Positions 7,879-14,806 of a DNA stretch of 16,972 nt are shown here, piece after piece (positions within the stretch are counted from its first letter, which is position 1; every line of letters begins with the position of its first letter). A program made the position numbers and the translations under genes. The stretch lies in the NCBI GenBank assembly GCA_005772945.1, contig SXIE01000358.1, positions 1-16,972 on the forward strand. Direction: 5' to 3'. This stretch comes from Pseudomonadota bacterium. Lineage in GTDB: Bacteria; Myxococcota; UBA9042; PHBI01. The notes below the pieces were generated by a model that was given only the letters and a program-made list of their open reading frames with translations, was not told the DNA's origin and did not search any database.

Positions 7879-7975
7879 GCGCACGTAAAGGATCGCGCAC
7901 GCCAGCCGCTGGAGATCGGGCCCGACGAGGCCTGGGCGCTGCGTCGGATGCAACGGCCTCGGCGGGCGCGTGCGC

Positions 7976-8623
7976 TCAATACTCGTCCCGCTTGGCCAGC
8001 TGCGCGAACTCCCAGCGCCGGCGATATTCGTCCCGGACGGACGCGTCGAGGGACTCCGCAAGCGCGAGCGGCAGATCGACGATCCGTATGAGCTCCTGCA
8101 CGTCGACGAGGTCCTTGCCGCGGTGCTCCGCAGACAGGCCCGACGCCAGCTTCAGCTCGACGAGATCTTTGAGCGGCAGCACCCGCAATCCGTGCTCCTG
8201 CGCGGCAATCGAGGGATCCGGAAACCGCACCGGCTTGGGTTTGCCATCGCCCGGATAATCGCCGGCGATCAAGACGTCGATCGACACGTTGTGCTCGGTG
8301 TCGCGTAGGCCCTTCGAACCAGGGAAGCGTTCGAGGTATCCCAATCCGAGGTGCCGCTGCTTGAACGCCTCGAGACCTTGGCGTGTGAGCAACAGAGCGA
8401 TGTCGCTGGTCACGCGCTCGCATCCGTGCGCGTTGAGCGCCATGGCGCCCGCCACCGCGTACGGAATCCCGTCGGCCTCGAGCGCCGCACACAGCTTGCG
8501 CATCGCCTGCTGGACTCGGCTCGTGCCGATGAAGAACCTCTCCGCGCGCGCGACGCCTTCGTCGAAACGACGCTCTTGGGCTGGCGTCAAGGCACTCCAA
8601 CCATCGCGGGCGACCTCTGTCAT
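7976..8623 (-). CDS. Nucleotidyltransferase-fold protein with altered catalytic motif, 215 aa
   Basis: The protein fits a small nucleotidyltransferase-superfamily group seen beside defence and accessory genes. YAVAGAMALNAHGCERVTSD (55-74) is the G-[GSA] helix followed by the first catalytic Asp. SIDVLIAGDYPGDGKPKPV (114-132) carries the third acidic strand, and LKDLVELKLASG (151-162) the following helix. The usual D-x-D reads D74-I-A76, so the second metal-binding Asp is replaced by Ala through a single-base change (GCT at 8396-8398). The enzyme may be inactive or may use another residue. No good ribosome binding site marks the start. MTEVARDG at 8623 is chosen because the conserved part follows it, and a start at 8635 is nearly as good. 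No partner toxin or HEPN gene lies next to it. Confidence 0.75.
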   Translation of the reverse strand: MTEVARDGWSALTPAQERRFDEGVARAERFFIGTSRVQQAMRKLCAALEADGIPYAVAGAMALNAHGCERVTSDIALLLTRQGLEAFKQRHLGLGYLERFPGSKGLRDTEHNVSIDVLIAGDYPGDGKPKPVRFPDPSIAAQEHGLRVLPLKDLVELKLASGLSAEHRGKDLVDVQELIRIVDLPLALAESLDASVRDEYRRRWEFAQLAKRDEY

Positions 8624-8960
8624 CGCCCGTATCATAGGCGCGTCGCCACGTCCGCGCCAACGTCCGTCATGCACCCGGTTCAAGGGAAACCGTGCCAACC
8701 CCGAGTCCGGTGCGGGTGACCGCGCGGAGCGCGCGGCCGCCGTGTCACCAATCGCCAATCCCCCACGGTCGACATCGACCGGGCTTGACCTCCGTCAACG
8801 CGTCGCACGTCCCGCTGGCGCATGGTGCGCGCAGGCAGGATCCCCGCGCCCCGTCGGCGTCGGCGGTGCCTGCTCGCGCTGGCGATTCGAAAGAGCGGCG
8901 TCGGTTTCCTGGTCACGCGCCGTCTTGTCATGCGCGGCACGCCGCGCATCGGGAGTGTCT
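8624..8960. other. Divergent intergenic region between nucleotidyltransferase and lipoprotein genes
   Basis: These 337 bases separate two divergent starts and should contain their promoters. A TTGACC at 8785-8790 has no acceptable -10 partner, so I assign no promoter. The clearest structure is the nested inverted repeat at 8715-8749. The right end holds GGGAG (8951-8955), five bases before the lipoprotein ATG. Confidence 0.5.
8715..8749. repeat. Nested GC-rich inverted repeat
   Basis: The outer arms GGTGAC (8715-8720) and GTCACC (8744-8749) enclose the inner arms CGCGCG (8721-8726) and CGCGCG (8730-8735) around a GAG loop. It could be an operator or an RNA hairpin in the leader of the lipoprotein gene. 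No T-run follows, so a terminator is unlikely. Confidence 0.4.
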
Positions 8961-11900
8961 ATGCGTCGTCTCGCGCTGGTGGCCACGGTTCTCGTTTCAT
9001 CGTTCGCCGCGTGCGGCGGGGACGACACGAAGTCTGATCTGACGTGCAAGTCCGAGAAGGACTGCGGGCCCGACGAGGCCTGCGCGTATGGGCATTGCCT
9101 GCCCGCGCGCTGTACCGACGATGCGCAATGTCGCCTCGAGCGCACGTGCCAGGCGGGCGTCTGCGATTGGGACGGCGGCCTGTGCTCCGCCGATGCGCAA
9201 TGTGCCACCGACAAGGGGCGGAGCTGCGAGGGCGGGATCTGCGGCCTGCCCGTCGCGGGCGAATGCGCGTTCGACACGCAGTGCGCGCGCGGGCTCTCGT
9301 GCCTGGCGAATACGTGCACCTCGAGCGGGCTCCTCGGCTGTCGGCGCGATGACAGCTGTAGCGCGGGCCGGATCTGCGATGCGAATCTCGGGCGTTGCGT
9401 GCCCGCGCCGGGTGCGTGCGAGTCCAACGCGGACTGTGCCGACAGCGAGGTCGGTCCGGCGTGCGTCGCCGGGCGTTGCGTCGGATGCACGGTCGACAGT
9501 CAGTGTCCGCCGGATTTGGTGTGCGCTGGGGATCGCTGCGCGGCGCCGTGCTGTGACTCGAACGACGCGTGCCGCTTCGGGCGGTTGTGCCGCGCGTGCG
9601 CCTGCGAGGACGCGCCGGCTTGCACCGGCGGGGCTGAGCCGTGCGGTGCCGACAGCCCGTGCCCGTCGGGGCTCGTCTGCCAGGACGGCTGCTGCGGTGC
9701 AGCCTGCGCCGACGCGAGCTGCAACGATGCGAGCGCCTGCACCGACGACGCCTGCGTGGCGGGGACCTGCCAGAACTTGGCGACCACCGTGGCGCCCGAC
9801 GACGGCAAGATGTGCACGGCCGATACTTGCACGAACGGACAAGCGAGCCATGCCCCCGTCGCGAACGGGGCCACGTGTGGTACCGGCCGCGCCTGCATGG
9901 ACGGCCTCTGCGAGCCGGTCGGCTGCACCGACAGCGCGCAGTGCATCTTCGGGCGGCAGTGTCTCGCGGGGATCTGCGAGTGGCCGACGGCCGGCTGCAC
10001 CGAGAGCAGCGAGTGCCGCACGCCGCGCGAGTGCCTCCAAGGGCGCTGCTCGGTGCCCGAGGGCGGCGCCTGTGGCACCGACGGCGCATGTGCGCTCGGC
10101 ATGGCCTGCCTCGATCAGGTGTGCACGCAGGTCGGACTCGACTACGCGCGCTGCTATCGGGACGACAGCTGTCATGCGCGCATCTGCGACAGCGAGAGCG
10201 GCGTCTGCCAGAGCACCGGCACCTGCGACGAGGCGACCTGCCACAAGCTCGGGCTGCCGATCTGCGTCCCGAACCTCGGCTGCATTCAGTGCCAGAAAGA
10301 CAACGACTGCGTGGATCCGACGATGATCTGCGAGTCGTACGAATGCGTCGCGCCCCAGTGCCGACCGGGCACCACCGGCACCACCGACTGCCGCTTCGGC
10401 CGCGTCTGCCTCTGCGCCGACGACGTATGCGCGTGCGAAGACGGACCGCCGGCGTGTCCCGACGGCGGCACGAGCTGCGGCACGGACCTGGACTGCCCGA
10501 GCGATTCGTTCTGCAGCGGCGCCTGCTGCAAGTCCAACGCGTGCGTGGATCCCACGTGCAACGACCAGAACCCGTGCACCGACGACGCGTGCGTTCAGGG
10601 CGCCTGCCAGAACACGGGCCGCACCTCGCCGACCCCCGGCGACGCGAACGTGTGTACCTACGACGCTTGCATTTCGATGCATGCGACGTACACGCCGATG
10701 CCCGACAAGACCGTCTGCGAAGGGGACCGCCTGTGCATGGCCGGCCAGTGCGTGGCCGCCAGCTGCAACGACCGCGTGCGCAACGGCGCCGAGACCGGCG
10801 TCGACTGCGGCGGGGATTGCGGCGGCTGCGCCGACGAGGCGTGTACGGGCACCGGCAAGGGCACGTGCGCCGGAACGCCGACCGCCCTCTATTGCTCGAA
10901 CGGGAAGTGCGGCACCGACTCGTGCCACGACGGCGTGGCCGATGGCACCGAGTTCCAGGTCGACTGCGGCGGCCCGTGCGGCGGCTGCGCCAATGACGCC
11001 TGCACCGGCGTCGGCAAGGGCACGTGCGCCGGCACGCCGACTGCGCTCTACTGCTCCAAGGGCCGTTGCGGGACCGACGCGTGCTTCGACGGAGTGCAGG
11101 ACGACGGCGAGAGCGCGGTCGACTGTGGCGGTACTTCTGCTTGCGGCGTCTGCGCGGGAGGGGCCTGCACGGGCACCGGACAGGGCAACTGCCTCGCGGG
11201 CCTCTACTGCGCGAACGGCACCTGCGGGAATGACTCGTGCCACGACGGCGCCAAGGACAACGGCGAGAGTGCCATCGATTGTGGCGGCACTTCCACCTGC
11301 GGCGCCTGCGCTGGAGGGAGCTGCACCGGCACCGGACAGGGCACCTGTCTTGCGGGGTACTATTGCGCGAACGGCACCTGCGGCAACGACTCGTGCCACG
11401 ACGGCGCCAAAGACAACGGCGAGAGTGCCATCGATTGTGGCGGCACCTCGACCTGCGGCATCTGCGCGGGCGGAGCCTGCACCGGCACCGGACAGGGCAA
11501 CTGCCTCGCGGGGCTCTACTGCGCGAACGGAATCTGCGGCAGCGACTCGTGCCACGACGGCGCCAAGGACAATGGCGAGAGTGCCATCGATTGTGGCGGC
11601 ACTTCCACCTGCGGCGCGTGCGCGGGCGGAGCCTGCACGGGCACCGGACAAGGCAACTGCGTCGCCGGGCTCTACTGCGCCAATGGAACCTGCGGCAGTG
11701 ACTCCTGCCACGACGGCGCCAAGGACAACGGCGAGAGCGCCATTGATTGCGGCGGCACCTCGACCTGCGGCGGCTGCGCGGGCGAACCCTGCACGGGGTC
11801 CGGCAAGGGAACCTGCAGCGGCAGCAGCACGAGTCTCTACTGTTCAGGCGGTCACTGCGGGACCGACTCGTGCGACGACGGAGTCGCCGACGGCACCGAG

Positions 11901-12863
11901 ACCGACCTCGACTGCGGCGGCGGGAGCTGCGCGGCCTGCGACACCGGCAAGAAGTGCCTCCAGGCCGGCGACTGTATGTCTGGGGTCTGCGGTGCGGACC
12001 GCCTCTGCGACGCCCCACCCTGCGTCGGGATCGCCGTCGGGACCAATCCGACTTTCGCCGCCTTCGATGGCGCGAACATCTGGATCACGAACCTGGGCTC
12101 GGCGAACCTGACGAAGGTCAGGGCGAGCGACGCCACCATCGTGGGCACCTACCCCTCCGGGGGCTCCAACCCCTTCAGCATGGTCTTCGACGGCACCCAT
12201 ATCTGGGTCAACAACTCTCAATCCTTACTCGTGACGAAGCTGCGGGCGAGCGATGGCAGCCTGGTCGGAAGCTACTCCGTCGCGTCCGCGGGTGGCGGCG
12301 GCCTCGCCTTCGACGGCCAGAACATCTGGGTCAACAACTACTACAGCAACAACGTCCAGAAGCTGAGGGCGAGCGACGGCACTGTGCTCGGCGCCTACCC
12401 GGTCGGCGCCACCCCGTACACGGGGATCGCCTTCGACGGCACGAACATCTGGGTCGGGAACCACGGCTCGAACACGGTGACCAAGCTCAAGGCAAGCGAC
12501 GGCAGCTTGGTGGGCACCTACGTCGTCGGCAACAAGCCCGTCTACATTCTGTTCGACGGCACGAACATCTGGGTCACGACCTGGGGGGCGGGGTTGAGCA
12601 AGGTGAACCCGAGCGACGGCAGTGTCATCGGCACCTACAGCGTCGACCTCGGCGCCAATACGGGCATGGCCTTCGACGGCGCGGACATCTGGACGACGGG
12701 CGCAAACGTGGTGACGAGGCGCAAGGCCAGCGACGGCAGCCTAGTCGGCACCTACGCCGCCCTCGGTGGCTACGGCATCGCCTTCGACGGCGCCAACATG
12801 TGGGTCCCGAACTACTGGCTGAACACCGTGACCGAGCTCTTCCACGGCTGCAACGCCCAGTAG
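8961..12863 (+). CDS. Giant cysteine-rich lipoprotein with C-terminal seven-bladed beta-propeller, 1300 aa
   Basis: MRRLALVATVLVSSFAAC is a lipoprotein signal with the lipobox Cys at residue 18, so the protein is exported and lipid-anchored, probably on the outer membrane. Residues 18-1019 are dense in cysteine and must be disulfide-rich. They comprise two super-repeats (51-321 and 322-601) and then eight DCGG units of 52-55 residues (602-1019). Residues 1020-1300 hold seven blades of about 40 residues, each with FDG-x-x-[IM]W and, in most, ASDGS-x-VGTY, which gives a complete beta-propeller. ATG 8961 has GGGAG five bases upstream; the open frame before it is non-coding. The propeller probably binds a ligand at the end of a long stalk. 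Such Cys-rich proteins are common in myxobacteria, but this architecture has no known function to me. Confidence 0.85.
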   Translation: MRRLALVATVLVSSFAACGGDDTKSDLTCKSEKDCGPDEACAYGHCLPARCTDDAQCRLERTCQAGVCDWDGGLCSADAQCATDKGRSCEGGICGLPVAGECAFDTQCARGLSCLANTCTSSGLLGCRRDDSCSAGRICDANLGRCVPAPGACESNADCADSEVGPACVAGRCVGCTVDSQCPPDLVCAGDRCAAPCCDSNDACRFGRLCRACACEDAPACTGGAEPCGADSPCPSGLVCQDGCCGAACADASCNDASACTDDACVAGTCQNLATTVAPDDGKMCTADTCTNGQASHAPVANGATCGTGRACMDGLCEPVGCTDSAQCIFGRQCLAGICEWPTAGCTESSECRTPRECLQGRCSVPEGGACGTDGACALGMACLDQVCTQVGLDYARCYRDDSCHARICDSESGVCQSTGTCDEATCHKLGLPICVPNLGCIQCQKDNDCVDPTMICESYECVAPQCRPGTTGTTDCRFGRVCLCADDVCACEDGPPACPDGGTSCGTDLDCPSDSFCSGACCKSNACVDPTCNDQNPCTDDACVQGACQNTGRTSPTPGDANVCTYDACISMHATYTPMPDKTVCEGDRLCMAGQCVAASCNDRVRNGAETGVDCGGDCGGCADEACTGTGKGTCAGTPTALYCSNGKCGTDSCHDGVADGTEFQVDCGGPCGGCANDACTGVGKGTCAGTPTALYCSKGRCGTDACFDGVQDDGESAVDCGGTSACGVCAGGACTGTGQGNCLAGLYCANGTCGNDSCHDGAKDNGESAIDCGGTSTCGACAGGSCTGTGQGTCLAGYYCANGTCGNDSCHDGAKDNGESAIDCGGTSTCGICAGGACTGTGQGNCLAGLYCANGICGSDSCHDGAKDNGESAIDCGGTSTCGACAGGACTGTGQGNCVAGLYCANGTCGSDSCHDGAKDNGESAIDCGGTSTCGGCAGEPCTGSGKGTCSGSSTSLYCSGGHCGTDSCDDGVADGTETDLDCGGGSCAACDTGKKCLQAGDCMSGVCGADRLCDAPPCVGIAVGTNPTFAAFDGANIWITNLGSANLTKVRASDATIVGTYPSGGSNPFSMVFDGTHIWVNNSQSLLVTKLRASDGSLVGSYSVASAGGGGLAFDGQNIWVNNYYSNNVQKLRASDGTVLGAYPVGATPYTGIAFDGTNIWVGNHGSNTVTKLKASDGSLVGTYVVGNKPVYILFDGTNIWVTTWGAGLSKVNPSDGSVIGTYSVDLGANTGMAFDGADIWTTGANVVTRRKASDGSLVGTYAALGGYGIAFDGANMWVPNYWLNTVTELFHGCNAQ
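10764..12020 (+). repeat. Eight in-frame tandem repeats (DCGG units) inside the lipoprotein gene
   Basis: The units start with a Cys codon at 10764, 10923, 11082, 11238, 11394, 11550, 11706 and 11871, so they are 159, 159, 156, 156, 156, 156 and 165 bases long, plus a shorter divergent last one. Each encodes C-x-D-G...DCGG...CG-x-C...C-T-G-x-G-x-x-C...YC-x-x-G-x-CG. Units 4 to 7 share CHDGAKDNGESAIDCGG exactly and differ by few bases, so they look recently amplified. Confidence 0.9.
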
Positions 12864-12965
12864 GCGGGATGGCCGGTCGAGCCAAAAAACGCGTTGCTGT
12901 TCGAGCGGCGGCAACGACACGGCTTGGTGCTGAGAAAAGCGCGAGCGCCCGGGTCCGCCGCGCGC

Positions 12966-13056
12966 CCCAATGCCATGTGCAATCGAGTTGCATCTACTCC
13001 TAGACTCGGCTCTGCGCGCGGTCCTTCGCCACTTTGAACGTCGACGTTCAAAGCCT
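12966..13056 (+). repeat. Structured 91-bp dispersed repeat, copy 2
   Basis: This is the second copy of the element at 7788-7878, 5178 bases away and in the same orientation. The stem TGCAA-TCGAG-TTGCA lies at 12978-12992 and the 22-bp palindrome at 13032-13053. It begins about 100 bases after the lipoprotein stop. The differences from copy 1 are two bases at the left end, single changes in the middle and a CG/TT pair. The symmetric parts are fully conserved, which suggests that they matter. Confidence 0.9.
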
Positions 13057-13316
13057 CGCGCGCGCAGGGCGCCATGCGCGTTTCCGTCCTCGTGACGGGG
13101 TTCGGCCCACTGCAACATCCGTTTTGGAGTCACGCCGGGACGACCATCATCTGTGTCACCTGGATGGCGACATCGTCCCCAGTCCGCTCGGGTGGGCGCT
13201 CGCGCACTTTTCCCTCATGCGGCGGAACGCGACGGCCGATGTATGTCACGTCACATCGCACACGAAACGCGAGAAGCGCTCGCTGGCGCCGAGTTCACGC
13301 TCGGCATGAGGAGACC
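13057..13316. other. Region with no intact gene; holds a possible gene-start remnant
   Basis: No convincing full gene was found between the repeat and the small lipoprotein. The only recognisable piece is the pyroglutamyl-peptidase-like start at 13074. The rest reads as low-complexity translation in all frames. Confidence 0.4.
13074..13112 (+). pseudogene. Possible N-terminal remnant of a pyroglutamyl-peptidase I gene
   Basis: ATG 13074 opens MRVSVLVTGFGP. VLVTGF-x-PF is the conserved start of pyrrolidone-carboxylate peptidases, in which Gly-Phe-x-Pro-Phe is followed shortly by NPSW. Here the match ends after GP, and the next residues (LQHPFWSHAG) only vaguely resemble that family. The catalytic Glu, Cys and His regions are absent downstream. 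The frame continues into the small lipoprotein. The match is twelve residues long, so chance is possible. Confidence 0.25.
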
Positions 13317-13558
13317 ATGGGACGGCGAACGGTTCTGTTGGCGGTGGCGGGCGCGGCCCTCCTCGCTGCGTGCGACATGGACGCGGCCCGAAAGAAGCGG
13401 CGCAAGCGCGCCTCGCGCGCGGGCTCGGAGCGGCGCCCGAAGAGCCAGACATAGAACGGGTCCGACGCGAACGCGTGCGCGAGGAGCGCGATCCCCGCCT
13501 CCGGCGAGGGCGGCACTTGCCAGCCTCGCTCCCGCGATACGCCCGCTTTTTCGGTCAT
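13295..13558 (-). pseudogene. Truncated GNAT N-acetyltransferase (N-terminal fragment only)
   Basis: From ATG 13558 the protein reads MTEKAGVSRERGWQ and then LLAHAFASDPFYVWLFG (25-41) and EARLRRFFRA (49-58). This is the familiar first helix region of GNAT acetyltransferases (AF-x-x-DP-x-x-x-WLF...RRFF). After about residue 58 (near 13385) the similarity stops and the frame runs antisense through the lipoprotein signal sequence to a stop at 13295. The acetyl-CoA-binding R/Q-x-x-G-x-G/A motif is missing, so the enzyme cannot work. The start lies 13 bases beyond the LamG gene stop on the same strand, as in an operon. The missing 3' half points to a deletion. Confidence 0.5.
13317..13454 (+). pseudogene. 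Lipoprotein gene 5' fragment (or tiny 45-aa lipoprotein)
   Basis: MGRRTVLLAVAGAALLAACD is a textbook lipoprotein signal with the lipobox LAAC and Cys19. The ATG has GAGGAG four bases upstream. Only about five mature residues follow before the sequence becomes a basic tail (KKRRKRASRAGSERR). That tail is simply the complement of the GNAT fragment on the other strand. The most economical reading is a lipoprotein gene whose 3' part was deleted and joined, near 13385, to the truncated GNAT gene. A real 45-residue cationic lipoprotein, similar in size to entericidins, remains possible because frame, signal and ribosome binding site are intact. Confidence 0.45.
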
Positions 13559-13571
13559 ACCGTCCGTCCTG

Positions 13572-14693
13572 TCAGAAAGGGGTCTCGCTGCTCCAGGTCG
13601 GATCGGCCCCGTCCGCCCCGTCGGCGTCGCCGAGCCGCCCGTCGCTGGCCCCGCCCGCGAGCTCGGTCGCGACGTCGCCGCTCCCGTCCTCGAAGTTCCA
13701 GTAGCCGACCAGACCGACCGGCGCGCCGGCGACGGTGTGCGTCATGGCCGCCGCGATCTCGGCCTCGCTGCGAGCGTAGTCCCAGATCCGCACCTCGTCG
13801 ATCGCGCCCGCGAAGCGGTGCCCCGGGACGCCGTTCTCGAGCGCGGCGCCGATCAGGAGGCCACGGGCGTCGTGCGCGATGTAGGTGTCGCAGCCGCTCG
13901 TCGCAATGAGAACGCCGTTCACATAGAGGCGTGGGTACCTGAGGATGGTCTGCCAGGTGAGCGCAACATGGCTCCAGACGCCCTCGGGAAGCGAGCCGCC
14001 GTACGCGATGCACGAGGTGCCGTTGCCGAGCCCGACGACGACCTCGGCGAATCCGTCGGCGGTACGGCGCAGCCCGTACTCGGGCGTCCCGCCGGCAGCG
14101 ACCTTCACGACGATGTTCTGGGGAGCGCCCGTGGAGGACGGCTTGACCCAGGCCTCGAGCGTCAGGCCGCTCTGCGCGACGGCGCCCGACGCGTCCGCGA
14201 CGTGGACGAGGTCGTCGACGCCATCGAACACCAGCGAGCGCGTGTTGGGCACCGGCGCGACATCGGGCTCCGCGTCGAGCGGAGGAAACGTCGGCGAGCT
14301 GTCGGACGCGATCTCGGACGCGGTCTCGGACTCGATCTCGGACTCGATCTCGGACTCGGTCTCGGACTCGGTCTCGGACTCGGACTCGTGCTCGGTCTCG
14401 GACTCGACCTCGGACGCGGTCTCGGACGCGGTCTCGGACGCGGTCTCGGACGCGGTCTCGGACGCGGTCTCGGACGCGATCTCGGACTCGATCTCGGACT
14501 CGGACTCGGACTCGGTCTCGGACTCGGTCTCGGACGCGATCTCGATCTCGACCTCGACCTCTGGCGCGACGCTCGCCTCGGCCACGTCGGACGCAGTCAC
14601 AGCGTCGACCTCCGCACCCACCTCGCCCCGCTCGGCCCCATCCCCCGCGCACGCCACCAACCCGAACGCCATCCAGACCCACCCGCGCGTCAT
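13572..14693 (-). CDS. LamG-domain lipoprotein on a Ser/Glu-repeat stalk, 373 aa
   Basis: MTRGWVWMAFGLVACAG is a lipoprotein signal with lipobox LVAC (Cys15). Residues 45-131 are an almost pure Ser/Glu/Ala/Thr/Ile stretch (SET, SEI, ASE units). It is strongly acidic and probably an extended stalk. Residues 152-373 are a Laminin-G/concanavalin-A-like domain: SLVFDGVDDLVHV, LTLEAWVKP, VWSHVALTW, RLYVNGVLIA, HRFAGAIDEVRIWDYARS and LVGYWNFEDGSG. Such jelly-roll domains bind carbohydrate or protein at the cell surface. The start is fixed by GGAGGAGGG upstream of ATG 14693; the longer open frame is the Arg/Ala-rich complement. The protease gene ends 113 bases upstream on the same strand, with a hairpin between. 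The DNA of the stalk is a simple repeat and may change length. Confidence 0.85.
   Translation of the reverse strand: MTRGWVWMAFGLVACAGDGAERGEVGAEVDAVTASDVAEASVAPEVEVEIEIASETESETESESESEIESEIASETASETASETASETASETASEVESETEHESESETESETESEIESEIESETASEIASDSSPTFPPLDAEPDVAPVPNTRSLVFDGVDDLVHVADASGAVAQSGLTLEAWVKPSSTGAPQNIVVKVAAGGTPEYGLRRTADGFAEVVVGLGNGTSCIAYGGSLPEGVWSHVALTWQTILRYPRLYVNGVLIATSGCDTYIAHDARGLLIGAALENGVPGHRFAGAIDEVRIWDYARSEAEIAAAMTHTVAGAPVGLVGYWNFEDGSGDVATELAGGASDGRLGDADGADGADPTWSSETPF
14301..14560 (-). repeat. Degenerate 6-bp tandem repeat coding for the acidic stalk
   Basis: On the + strand this reads as runs of CTCGGA-C[GT]CG[GA]T units, mostly TCGGACGCGGTC and TCGGACTCGATC. On the coding strand it gives SE, TE, AS and IE dipeptides. 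Six- and twelve-base periods keep the frame when units are lost or gained. The stretch with five identical 12-bp units (about 14412-14471) is the most homogeneous part. Confidence 0.9.
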
Positions 14694-14753
14694 CCTCGCC
14701 CTCCTCCGTGCCGCCCGCCGAGCCGCCTCCGACCCGGCGCCGCGCACCTTACC

Positions 14754-14790
14754 GTATCCCCCTCGCGGCGCCGAGGGGGGAAGAGGATAC
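14754..14790 (-). terminator. Strong hairpin after the protease gene, possible terminator
   Basis: The arms CCCCCTCG (14758-14765) and CGAGGGGG (14772-14779) enclose a six-base loop. The outer bases GTATCC (14754-14759) and GGATAC (14785-14790) add an alternative outer pairing. It sits between the protease stop (14807) and the LamG start (14693), both on the minus strand. No U-run follows, so termination would be weak or factor-assisted. Confidence 0.45.
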
Positions 14791-14806
14791 CCCGAGGACC
14801 ACCGTG

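Noticed and set aside
7795..7890. Short similar peptides (MQLDCTW..., FERRRSKW...) on the minus strand in both repeat copies
   Set aside because: They are explained by the shared 91-bp DNA repeat; frames run into unrelated sequence on either side and no ribosome binding site is present.
8785..8818. TTGACC as a -35 box for the lipoprotein gene
   Set aside because: No TATAAT-like hexamer at 16-19 bases downstream.
8997..11711. Long minus-strand open frames (about 900-1000 codons) rich in Ala or Arg
   Set aside because: They mirror the codon bias of the Cys-rich lipoprotein gene on the other strand and show no domain or start signal.
10764..12020. Evenly spaced repeats that could suggest a CRISPR-like array
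   Set aside because: The period is 156-165 bases, the repeats are in frame and encode conserved cysteines, and there are no unique spacers.
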